From: Phocaeicola plebeius | Lineage (GTDB): Bacteria; Bacteroidota; Bacteroidia; Bacteroidales; Bacteroidaceae | Assembly (NCBI GenBank): GCA_022767125.1 | Contig: JALEPZ010000059.1 | Coordinates: forward strand, 49,080-113,079 | Length of the DNA: 64,000 nt | Direction: 5' to 3' | In this document: piece after piece, positions 1 through 9,264 of the stretch | Layout of the letters: each line of letters begins with the position of its first letter | Numbering within the stretch: the first letter of the stretch is position 1 | Translations under genes and position numbers: made by a program | Notes under the pieces: generated by a model | Database searches by the model: none | Told to the model about the DNA's origin: nothing | Seen by the model: only the letters and a program-made list of their open reading frames with translations

Positions 1-1962
1 CTTTCCCCACGAGCCGCGGAGTTTCCATTCGTCCATCCAGTCGGCCTGGATGTGTTTCGAGAGGCGGTAGCCGAGGGTGATGGCCGGGAAGGTACCGTAG
101 CGGTTGTTACGGCCGAAGCGGGAGCTGCCGTCGCGACGGATAGTGAACGAGGCCAGTACGAGGTCTTTCCAGTTGTAGTCCACTTTCCCGAAGAACGATA
201 CCAGGGCGTAGCCTTCCTGTACGCCGGTAGAGCGGCGGGTGCCGGTGGAGGCGTCGGGCCACATGTAGTCATAGTCTTCGAGGGCGAAGTTCTCCGCATA
301 GCCCGAGAAGTCCACACTGTTCTGGCGGAAGAGTTCCATACCGGCCAGGAAGTTGAAGGTGTGTTCGTCCCAGAGGGTGGTGTTGTAGGTGGCGGTGTTC
401 GACCATGTCCATTCCAGTCTGTTGGCGTGGCTGAGGGTCACACTGGGCACGTTGTTGTTCACGATGTCCGAGTGGAAGGTCTGGTTCACCGAGTGGATGA
501 ACGACGAGGTGTGGTCAATACCGAAGTTGGAACGGAGCGTCAGTCCTTCGAGGGGCTTGATGTCGATGTAGGCGTTGCCGAACATGCGCCAGGTCTTCAG
601 GCGGTTGTTGCGGTTGTAATACAGTTCGCGAAGCGGGTTCTGGCGGTCGCTCATGCCCCCTACGGGACCGCTGAATGTCGTCCCGTCTTCTTCGTAGAGC
701 GGTACGGTGGGGGCCATCTTCAGGGCGTTCTCCATCGGATGGCTGTCCACCTGGGTGGTATAGGTCACGGTCAGGTTCTCGCCCACGGTGACCATCTTGT
801 TGACATTGTAGCTCATGTTCAGACGGGCGGAGATGTTGCTGAAGTCGGTGTACTTCAGGATGCCCTGATTGTTCTTGAAGCCCACGGAGAAGAGGGCGGA
901 ATACTTGTCGGTGGCGTTGGAGAGCGAGAGGTCATAGCTCTGCTGCAGGCCGGTGCGCGAGATGGCTTTCAGCCAGTCGGTGTCAGAGTAGCGCATGGTC
1001 TGCTTCTGGTTGATGTAGCCGCCGTAGAGGCCGTTTACTGTATATTCCTTGTACGAGCCGGTGGCAGGGTCGTAGGCCCGGATGGGCGTACCGCTGGCTG
1101 CCTGGAGATTCAGTCCGTAGTTGCCGGCGTAGGCGACAGGGTCCAGTCCGTCGTTCAGGGCGGCCTGTGCCATGGCGGTGGCATATTCCGCCGTGTTGCA
1201 GAGGTCCATGGTGGACTGCGAGGTATAGAACTGGGCGGTCAGGTTGGCCGAGAAGTCCACTTTCACCTTGTCGCCTTTCTTTCCTTTACGAGTAGTGATG
1301 ATGATGACACCGTTGGCGGCGCGCGATCCGTAGATGGAGGCCGAGGCGGCGTCCTTCAGCACCTGCATGCTTTCGATATCGTTCATGTTCAGCGAGTTCA
1401 GCGAGGCAGTCGTAGGCACACCGTCAATGATGTACAGTGGATCCTGCGAAGCGTTGAACGACCCGATACCACGGATGCGTACGGTACCCGTTCCCGAGGG
1501 AGATCCGTCGGTGGTTACGGTCATACCGGCCACTTTTCCCTGCAGGGCCCGCATCGGGTCGGTGTCGGCCGAGGTCTTCAGGTCCTTGGGTTGCACCACA
1601 GCCACCGAACCGGTCAGGTCGGCCTTGCGCTGGGTGGTATAGCCGGTCACCACCACTTCTCCCAGTGTTTGGGTGTCTTCCTGAAGGACGATGCGCAGGT
1701 TCGGTCCAGCTGTCACTTCTTGTGTCACATATCCCACATAACTGATGACCAAGGTGGCTCCTTTAGTGGCGTTGAGTTGGAAATTGCCGTCGAAGTCGGT
1801 GATGGTACCGTTCGTGGTGGCTTTTTCTTGTACGGTAGCGCCGATAATGGCCTCGCCGTTGGCGTCGGTCACTGTCCCGCTGACTTCCAGGGTTTGTGCG
1901 GCTGCGAGGGTGTAAGCCATCAGCAGCAGTGCGCTCAGCAAAAATCTTCTTACTGTTTCCAT
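1..1962 (-). CDS. SusC/RagA-family TonB-linked outer membrane protein, partial (runs off left edge)
   Basis: Minus-strand translation from ATG at 1962: METVRRFLLSALLLMAYTLAAAQTLEVSGTVTDANGEAIIGATVQEKATTNGTITDFDGNFQL...SYVGYVTQEV...GEVVVTGYTTQRKADLTGSV...plug domain; signal peptide plus CarboxypepD_reg-like domain. Absent from the ORF track because it is open to the window edge. Confidence 0.95.
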   Translation of the reverse strand, partial: METVRRFLLSALLLMAYTLAAAQTLEVSGTVTDANGEAIIGATVQEKATTNGTITDFDGNFQLNATKGATLVISYVGYVTQEVTAGPNLRIVLQEDTQTLGEVVVTGYTTQRKADLTGSVAVVQPKDLKTSADTDPMRALQGKVAGMTVTTDGSPSGTGTVRIRGIGSFNASQDPLYIIDGVPTTASLNSLNMNDIESMQVLKDAASASIYGSRAANGVIIITTRKGKKGDKVKVDFSANLTAQFYTSQSTMDLCNTAEYATAMAQAALNDGLDPVAYAGNYGLNLQAASGTPIRAYDPATGSYKEYTVNGLYGGYINQKQTMRYSDTDWLKAISRTGLQQSYDLSLSNATDKYSALFSVGFKNNQGILKYTDFSNISARLNMSYNVNKMVTVGENLTVTYTTQVDSHPMENALKMAPTVPLYEEDGTTFSGPVGGMSDRQNPLRELYYNRNNRLKTWRMFGNAYIDIKPLEGLTLRSNFGIDHTSSFIHSVNQTFHSDIVNNNVPSVTLSHANRLEWTWSNTATYNTTLWDEHTFNFLAGMELFRQNSVDFSGYAENFALEDYDYMWPDASTGTRRSTGVQEGYALVSFFGKVDYNWKDLVLASFTIRRDGSSRFGRNNRYGTFPAITLGYRLSKHIQADWMDEWKLRGSWGK

Positions 1963-2170
1963 AAGAAAAGGTTGTTTTGTTTGTTAATAATTAGGTTTTC
2001 AGAAAAGGTTCTTTTTAGTTATAACTAATCTGCCGCAAAAGTAGGGAGAAGGGGGCGGTGAGGTGGAAAAAAAACGTTCCGTGTCAGCAAAAAATGTTTC
2101 GATGTATCATTTCTTGCCGATATGGAACGAATTTTAGGGAGACGGACGATGAAAATGGGCAGAAGCAGGC

Positions 2171-3611
2171 TCATCCGAACAAGTCGTTCAGGGTGACGAC
2201 CCGCTGGAAGACACCACTGTGGATACCCTGCTTGAGGCCGTAGGTGGTCACTAAGGTCATCTGTACGGTTCTGCCGCTTGCCCATTTGTCCGCTGATCCA
2301 GTTCAGCCGCGTGCGCAGGGTCTGTTCGTAGTCGTTGCTCACGCTGAAGGGAGCGTTGACAAACTTCATCTCGCACACGTTGACCACCCGGTCCTCCCGC
2401 GAGATGATGAGGTCAATCTGCATGCCCGGGTGCTCGTCGGTGCCCTGGAGGTTCCATCCGGAGGCTTCGCAGGCGACTCCTGTGATGCCCAGCGCACGCT
2501 TGACTCCTTCCAGATGGACCAGACAGGCATTCTCGAAGGCTCTTCCCCGCCAGGTGTTCAGCTGGGGCAGGTTCTCGTGGTCCTGCCAGAAGGTGTGGCT
2601 TCTTCCCTTTCCCTCCACCTGTTCCAGGTAGAACAGGCAGAACGGGTCGGTCAGCCGGTACAGCAGCTGGCGCTTGCTGTTCCCGAAGGGGCGGTAGCAT
2701 TCGATGAAGTCGCTGGCCTCCAACGTGCGGAGCAGGGTGGTCAGTCCTTTCCCTGATTCGATGCCTGTCTGTTGGCTGATTTCCTCCCGGCTGCATCCCT
2801 GCCGGTGCCGGGCCAGTAGGGTGACGACGGTCTTGTACCGTTCCGGCGAGCTGAAGATGGAGTTGAACAAGCGGGTGAATTCCATCTTCAGCTTGGCCTT
2901 CTTCGAGAAGAACAGCTCGTCGATGGTCTGTGCCAGACTGAGTCCCGGACGCACATAGCTGATGTACATGGGAATGCCGCCGAGGGTCATGTACAGTTGC
3001 AGGATGTCGTACCGGCTCATGGTGACTCCCTGTTGGGTCAGCAGTCGTTCGGTTTCCGACAAGGTGAACGGCGATAGCTGCAGTTCGGCGTTCACCCGGT
3101 CGTACAGTCCGCCATACGAATTGATGAGGTTGTCCTTTATCCACGAGGTGGCCGAACCGCAGACAATCAACAGCAGCTGGTCTTGTTCGGCTCCCCATCC
3201 GTTCCAAAAATGCTCAAAGGCGGTGATGAAGCCCGCACGCTGGGTGTCCATCCAAGGCATTTCGTCGATGAAGACCACTTGTCGTTCGTCTGTGTCCTTT
3301 TGGAGCAGCAGCGTACGCAGGCGGTCGAAGGCTTCCTGCCAGTTCGAGGGAGGCGTGGTGGCCTCCAGTCCGTAAAGGACAAGGCTGGAGTGGAAGGCCA
3401 GTAGCTGGGCCGACAGCAGGCTTTTCCCTTTCAGCTCGACAGGCGACAGCCCTGTGTGATAGAAGGCGAAACGGTTCTTGAACACTTCCCGTACGAGGAA
3501 GGTTTTCCCCACCCGCCGGCGTCCATAGACGGCGACCAGTTGTGCCTGATGCAGGTGGAAGAGGCGCATCAGTTCCTCCTGTTCTTGCTTTCTTCCGATA
3601 ATGTTGCTCAT
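2171..3611 (-). pseudogene. AAA ATPase (archaeal-type ATPase, DUF234-like C-terminus) with a late frameshift
   Basis: MSNIIGRKQEQEELMRLFHLHQAQLVAVYGRRRVGKTFLVREVF (Walker A), VVFIDEMPWMD (Walker B). The frame reads ...KRQNRTDDLSDHLR, while the shifted frame gives the expected family ending MTLVTTYGLKQGIHSGVFQRVVTLNDLFG*. The span 2171..3611 is 1441 nt, not a multiple of 3. Confidence 0.8.
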
Positions 3612-3746
3612 ACTGTTGTCCGTTAGTGGTTGGATATGAAGCTGTAAAGTAACGGATTCTTTCGCTGACCACCAAGCGGGACGGTGCTTATTTGTCCACG
3701 AACGCACTAAATACCCGTTTCGTGGACGAATAAGGAACTTCGGAAC

Positions 3747-6020
3747 TCAGCTTCTCCACTCGCCCGGACTCTTGCCGTACTCGTCCTTGAAGCACTTGGC
3801 AAAGTAGGAGGGAGCACTGAACCCTGTGTCGTAGGCGATTTCGGAAATGGACTTGTCGGTGGTTTCCAACAGTCGGCGGGCCTTCTCCACACGCGACTTG
3901 CGCAACAGTTCCACGGGCGACAGGCCGGTCAGTGCCTTGGTCTTCCGGTAGAGCTGTACACGGCTCATGCCGATTTCTTCGCCGATGCGCTCCACGCTGA
4001 AGTCCGCGTCGGCCAGGTGCTGCTGGATGATGCCGCGCAGGCGTTCCACAAAATTGCTGTCGCGGTCGTCGGCGGCCGGAACGGCAACGGGCTTCTCCGC
4101 TGTCAGTCCTTTGCTGAACACCCGCCGCAGCGTACGCCGGGAGGCCAGCAGGTTGTCGATGCGGGCGGTCAGTACGGAGGCGGTGAATGGCTTGGTGATG
4201 TAAGCGTCCGCCCCATGGGCGTAGCCCTCCACCCGTTGTTCCTCCAGCGTGCGTGCGGTGAGCATCAGCACGGGGATGTGACAGGTCACAGGGTCCCGCT
4301 TCACTTCGCTGCACATCTCCAGTCCGTCCATGACGGGCATCATCACATCACTCACAATCAGGTCGGGGACAATCCGCCGTGCTTCTTTCAGCCCTTCCTT
4401 GCCGTCGGCGGCCAGGGTCACGTGGTGGTGTTCTTGCAATAGGGTCTTGACCAGCAGGCGCACGTCGGGATTGTCGTCCACCACCAGCACTTCAGGCAGC
4501 TCACCGTCCGGCTTGTCCGTTGCCTCGACAATTCTTCCGGCGGTGGTCGATGCGGGGGCGGCAGGCTCTTCCGGCAGGTCGCCGAGCTGTTCCGTACCGA
4601 TTTTCCGGAAGTCCAGTATCTCATCGACCAGCTGCTTCAGCCGTTCCAGGTTGCGGTGCATCATCTCCACGAGCTGCCGCTGCGGACCTTTCAGGCTCTT
4701 GTCCGCCGCCAATTGTTCGGCAGGACCGGCGATGAGGGTGAGGGGGGTGCGCAGCTTATGGCCTACGTTCGTAAAGAACACTAACCGGGCGTCGGCCATG
4801 TCCTCCAGCTGCTTGTACAGCTGTTGCAGTTCGTCGTTGCGTTGCTCCAGTTGCTGGTTCAGCTGCTGTTGTTCTACGTTGAGTTGCTGCAGCTCCTCGT
4901 TGAGGCGCGACTTGGTCACGTAGGCCCGGAAGGCGATGACCGACAGAGCCATGATGAGCACGACCAGCAGGAGGAAGAAGGTGATGACCTTCCGCTGTAC
5001 GTTTACCTGCGAGAAGTATGTGTCCAGTTTGCGATGGACCGTTTCCAGCTCCCCGCTCACCCGCTGCTGCTCGCGGTACTGCATCTTCAGCAGTTCTGCG
5101 TTGCGGATATCGACCACTGCCGAGTGCAGCAGGTTGTTGCGCTCAAAGGGTTGCCCGTTCAGGATGCGGAGTGCCAGTTGCGTCAGCTCCAGGCCTTGGG
5201 TGGGATAGATATAGGTGGCCTGCAGGATACCGTCCAGCACAAGGTCGATGCCGCCGCCGGGCGTGGGCAGTGCGTCCACCCCGTAGTAGCGGATGTCCTG
5301 TTGCCCGTGTTCCATCGCCAACTGCCGGGCGCCCATGGCCAGTCGGTCGTTGTGTCCGAACAGGCAGTCGATGTCCAGGTCGGGATGCAGCCGCAGGATC
5401 TCCTCCATGGCCGCCCGCCCGCTCAGCTCCGTCCAGTCGCCCAGTTCGGAGGAGACCAGTTGGATGTCGGGATAGTCGGCCAGTGCCTCCAGAAAGCCTC
5501 GGTGGCGCTCAATGGCGGGCGAAGACCCCTTCAGTCCTGTAATCTCCACCAAGGTCCCCTTCCGCTCCATCTGTTCGGCGATGAGGTGTCCCATGGTGTG
5601 CCCGATTTCGTAGTTGTCGGCTCCCATGTAGGCAGTGTATTTGTCGCTGTTGGTCTTCCGGTCGAAGAGGATGACGGGGATGCCCCGGTCGTAGGCCTCA
5701 TCGACGACGGCGGAGAGGGTGGAGGCCTGGTTGGGAGCCACGATGAGCAGGTCCACCTTTTCTTCGATGAAATGGCGCACCTGTTCTATCTGCCTCTGGT
5801 CGTTGTCTTCAGCCGAGAGGAACTCCAGGTACACGTTGTTGTTGGCATAGCCGCCGATGGTCAGCTCGCGGTTCTGCTTGTTGCGCCAGATGTCCTCGCT
5901 GCATTGTGAAACGCCGATGTGCCACTGCTTCTCGCTCCGATTGCACGAAAGGCAGAGGAGGGCCAGCAGTACCGTCATCAGGACGGGGAGGCGGAACGAT
6001 AGGGTAGAGTAGTGTCTCAT
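3747..6020 (-). CDS. Hybrid two-component regulator: periplasmic sugar-binding (PBP/LacI-like) sensor + TM + HisKA + REC + AraC HTH, lacking HATPase_c
   Basis: MRHYSTLSFRLPVLMTVLLALLCLSCNRSEKQWHIGVSQCSEDIWR (lipoprotein-like signal, PBP fold), TM VITFFLLLVVLIMALSVIAF, H-box FFTNVGHKLRTPLTLI, REC VLVVDDNPDVR...IVSDVMMPVMDG...KPF, AraC HTH at the C-terminus. No N/G1/G2 boxes between HisKA and REC. Confidence 0.9.
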   Translation of the reverse strand: MRHYSTLSFRLPVLMTVLLALLCLSCNRSEKQWHIGVSQCSEDIWRNKQNRELTIGGYANNNVYLEFLSAEDNDQRQIEQVRHFIEEKVDLLIVAPNQASTLSAVVDEAYDRGIPVILFDRKTNSDKYTAYMGADNYEIGHTMGHLIAEQMERKGTLVEITGLKGSSPAIERHRGFLEALADYPDIQLVSSELGDWTELSGRAAMEEILRLHPDLDIDCLFGHNDRLAMGARQLAMEHGQQDIRYYGVDALPTPGGGIDLVLDGILQATYIYPTQGLELTQLALRILNGQPFERNNLLHSAVVDIRNAELLKMQYREQQRVSGELETVHRKLDTYFSQVNVQRKVITFFLLLVVLIMALSVIAFRAYVTKSRLNEELQQLNVEQQQLNQQLEQRNDELQQLYKQLEDMADARLVFFTNVGHKLRTPLTLIAGPAEQLAADKSLKGPQRQLVEMMHRNLERLKQLVDEILDFRKIGTEQLGDLPEEPAAPASTTAGRIVEATDKPDGELPEVLVVDDNPDVRLLVKTLLQEHHHVTLAADGKEGLKEARRIVPDLIVSDVMMPVMDGLEMCSEVKRDPVTCHIPVLMLTARTLEEQRVEGYAHGADAYITKPFTASVLTARIDNLLASRRTLRRVFSKGLTAEKPVAVPAADDRDSNFVERLRGIIQQHLADADFSVERIGEEIGMSRVQLYRKTKALTGLSPVELLRKSRVEKARRLLETTDKSISEIAYDTGFSAPSYFAKCFKDEYGKSPGEWRS

Positions 6021-6033
6021 AGATAGGATAGGT

Positions 6034-6624
6034 TTACATAGTACATAATTCTTCCACTTGTTTCTCGAAATCTTCTTTTTGTCGGGCCCGGTTCTTGACG
6101 GCGCTGCGGTAATCCTGTCGGTAGTACGTGGGGGCATAGACCTGGTCGTCGGAGTATTCCGCCCACATGCTGTAGGCCCATTCATACGCCGTGTAGTAGT
6201 CCACCCGCCGTTCCAGCAGGAGGGTGGCGGAGGAGATGGCTTGCAAGTTCTGGACGGATTCGCTGAAGTAGCCGGCAGTGGCCAGCAGTACAGAGCGATG
6301 GATGCGGCAGAGGTTCTGCAGGTCAGTGTCGTTCAAGGCTTCGGCTAGTTCCGTTTCCTGCTTGACGTAGTGCATGGCGGAGTCGAACCGATAGGTATGG
6401 TATTCCTCATAGATGGACTGACACCAGCGGAAACGGTCGCGCAGGTCCATGTCCGGATGGAACTGCCGTTTCAGGCTGTCAATGCGTGCTTCTTTCTGCC
6501 GGGTGAAGACAGCACGCCGTCCCAATACCCGCTCCAGTTCGGCGAAGACCGGGTGCCGGGCGTGGGCGTCCAGAAAGCAGAAGACGCATCCCAGAAAGAT
6601 TCCTATTAACAAAGGTTGTCTCAT
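6034..6624 (-). CDS. Short DUF6377/TPR-like regulatory protein, probably truncated
   Basis: MRQPLLIGIFLGCVFCFLDAHARHPVFAELERVLGRRAVFTRQKEARIDSLKRQF...; resembles the N-terminal third of DUF6377-type proteins next to PUL regulators. Ends ...EELCTM* 13 nt before the hybrid regulator start. Confidence 0.55.
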   Translation of the reverse strand: MRQPLLIGIFLGCVFCFLDAHARHPVFAELERVLGRRAVFTRQKEARIDSLKRQFHPDMDLRDRFRWCQSIYEEYHTYRFDSAMHYVKQETELAEALNDTDLQNLCRIHRSVLLATAGYFSESVQNLQAISSATLLLERRVDYYTAYEWAYSMWAEYSDDQVYAPTYYRQDYRSAVKNRARQKEDFEKQVEELCTM

Positions 6625-6651
6625 ATCATTCAGGTCATTGTGTGTCGCTGG

Positions 6652-6659
6652 CAAAGATA
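6652..6659 (-). promoter_or_regulatory. Bacteroidetes-type -7 box (TATCTTTG) upstream of the DUF6377-like/hybrid regulator pair
   Basis: + strand caaagata = minus TATCTTTG, matching the TAnnTTTG consensus; about 30 nt upstream of the start codon. Confidence 0.45.
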
Positions 6660-6924
6660 GCAATTGTTTTGAAATTACCATCGAATGTCACGGTTTTTTT
6701 AGCATGCATTCGCATGAAACATTTTTTGTATCTACTTGGATTTATCGGAATAATATTTGTAATAGATTGTATTACAATACTATAAAATCCTTTGATTCCT
6801 ACTGGCAGCCTACCTGTATGCTACTGTCCCCTCCAAATATGCCTGTTCATTCGCAACTTTGCATCAGCGGGTCGGAAATCTCCCAGACCCCTGCGGAATA
6901 CGAGTTATGTGTGTAATAAGATAA

Positions 6925-8106
6925 GTTCAGGAAACAGGTAAGAAGGAGGCGAAAAACCTGGGGGTGGATATGTTCCTGCTCGATGACGGCTGGTTCGGCA
7001 ACGGTGAGAACGCCCGCAACCACGACCGTGCCGGACTAGGCGACTGGGAGGTGAACCACGCCAAGCTGCCCAAGGGCATCGGGGAGCTGTGCGACGCTGC
7101 CACGGAGGCTGGTGTGAAGTTCGGCATCTGGATAGAGCCGGAAATGGTGAACCCCCGTTCCGAACTCTATGCGAAACATCCCGAATGGGTCATCCGCCAG
7201 CCCAACCGGGAGACGTACTACTACCGTAACCAGTTGGTGCTGGACCTGAGCAACCCCGAGGTACAGGACTATGTGTTTTCGGTGGTGGACCGTATCCTGA
7301 CCGAGCATCCCCGCGTGGCGTACTTCAAGTGGGACTGCAACTCGCCCATTACCAATGTCTATAGTCCGTACCTGAAAGAACGGCAGGGGCAGCTGTATGT
7401 GGACCATGCCCGGGGCGTGACAGAGGTGATGCGCCGCGTGAAGGAGAAATACCCTGATGTGCCGATGATGCTCTGCTCGGGCGGTGGCGCCCGTTGCGAT
7501 TACGAGGCGTTGAAATACTTCACCGAGTTCTGGTGCAGCGACAATACCGACCCCATCGAGCGGTGCTACATCCAGTGGGGATTCTCGCAGTTCTTTCTTG
7601 CCAAGGCCATGTGCGCCCATGTGACGAGCTGGAACAAGACGGCTTCCGTGAAATTCCGTACCGATGTGGCGTCGATGTGTAAGTTGGGCTTTGACCTGGG
7701 GCTGAAGGACCTTACTCCCGATGATCTGGCGTATTGCCAGACGGCGGTCGCCAACTGGAAACGGTTGCAGCCGGTCATCCTTGACGGCTGTCAATACAGG
7801 CTGGTGTCGCCCTATGAGTCTGCCCACATGGCGGTGAGCTATGTCAGCGAGGGACGTGACCAGGCCGTACTCTTCGCCTACGACCTCCATCCGCGCTTTG
7901 CCGAGAAGACGTTGCCGGTCCGTCTGGAGGGACTGGACCCTGACGGTCACTACTTGGTGCAGGAAATCAACCTGCTGCCGTCGGCCGCTTCTTCGCTGAA
8001 GGAGAACGGTCAGGTCTTCACGGGCGATTACCTGATGAAGGTCGGTCTGAACGTGTTCCGCAGCCGGCATCTGCAAAGCCGTGTGATTGAGCTGGTAAGG
8101 CAGTGA
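6925..8106 (+). pseudogene. Alpha-galactosidase (GH36), 5'-truncated
   Basis: Open frame begins right after TAA (6922-6924): VQETGKKEAKNLGVDMFLLDDGWFGNGENARNHDRAGLGDWEVN...YFKWDCNSPITNVYSPYL...CSGGGARCDYE...; catalytic (beta/alpha)8 part and C-terminus present, N-terminal beta-sandwich (about 300 aa) missing. Confidence 0.8.
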
Positions 8107-8128
8107 TATTCCCTTTTCTCCATTGATT

Positions 8129-8166
8129 CCGCCGCCCCCGTCCCGTTCCCCGGACTGGGGCGGCGG
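8129..8166. terminator. GC-rich hairpin downstream of GH36 fragment (possible terminator, no clear U-tract)
   Basis: ccgccgcccc (8129-8138) / ggggcggcgg (8157-8166), 10-bp perfect arms, 23 nt after the GH36 stop. Confidence 0.35.
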
Positions 8167-8326
8167 GATATATCCGTAGCCGGAACTTGCATGATGTAAC
8201 CGCCTAAATATAAATAATGTTAAGGAAGGGGTATTTCGTTTGGTGCCTGCATTCATCCTACTGATTTTTTGACTATTCTTGCAGTGAGAATAATCAATAC
8301 TAGAGTTATCCACAACACTACATCCT

Positions 8327-9219
8327 ATGAGAAATGTCATCATCTTTCTATTCTTTTGTTTTTGTTACCTGAGCACGAAGGCGACAGAAAGAGAAATAAA
8401 GGTAGTCGGGACTACACTTGCCGATATGGCCAGTGCAGTGGATGTTCTCGGACAACAAGCTGGCATTGATTTCGTGAACAACAAGATAATATCGCCCGGA
8501 TGTTCGACTGTCCGGACTCCCTCATCGGCGAGTGTTGCGATGCCATCCGCATCTACAGTGTGGCGTTTTGGCTCTTCTGCCTGCTGTATCTGCTAATGGT
8601 CAACTACAAGCTGCTGCAACGCTCTGCCTTGGCCAACTTCATCTCCTTTTCGCTCAACCTGTCGGTCATTCCTGTCATTTGGACGCTGTCCGTAGTGTCA
8701 CCCGACATCATCTGGTGGAGCAATATGATTGCCTATGCTCTCGTTATGCTGGTGGTGATCGTTATGGCTGAGGCTGCACGCAGGAAGGACAAGGGACTTT
8801 CGCCGTTGACACTCCTGCCCAAATCGACGCCTTTCCCCACTTTCGAACTTTCGTTTAAGTATTCTATTGAAGACATGGGCAACTGCTTCAACGAGATAAG
8901 CCAATGGCTGAAAGAGCAGTCGTTGGACGACGACACCGTGTTCAAGGTGAGGATAATAGCCGAGGAACTGATGTCAAACGTTGCTGAGCATGGTAAAGTG
9001 AAGAGCAGGAAAGCTTTCATCGACATTCGAATCCTTCTTCAGCCCCAGAAGGTGATCCTGTCCATTGCCGACGACAGCACACCTTTCGACACGGTGGCCA
9101 ACAAGGACAAGGGGCTTGGCCTGACAGTCGCCAATGCCATCCCCTACCGCCTTGACTACAAGCACCAGTTTGGGCAGAACATCACCACCGCCACCCTTCT
9201 TTACTCTCGTCCATCCTGA
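8327..9219 (+). pseudogene. Composite/truncated region: secreted N-terminal fragment followed by MATE-like membrane fragment + RsbW-like HATPase
   Basis: Frame 1: MRNVIIFLFFCFCYLSTKATEREIKVVGTTLADMASAVDVLGQQAGIDFVNN. A different frame from about 8470: FREQQDNIARMFDCPDSLIGECCDAIRIYS + about 4 TM helices, then IIAEELMSNVAEHG...DDSTPFDT...GLGLTVANAI (RsbW/HATPase_c_2-like). Confidence 0.5.
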
Positions 9220-9264
9220 CTTCAGATGAGGGTGGACGAGAACAAAGAAGGGATATTCCGGCAC

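Noticed and set aside
52-2028. 658-aa plus-strand ORF in the track
   Set aside because: Antisense of the SusC N-terminal region; the minus strand encodes a recognisable signal peptide, plug domain and TonB-linked motifs.
4824-5909. Long plus-strand ORF (361 aa)
   Set aside because: Antisense shadow of the hybrid regulator; low-complexity Val/Leu/His-rich translation typical of GC-biased antisense frames.
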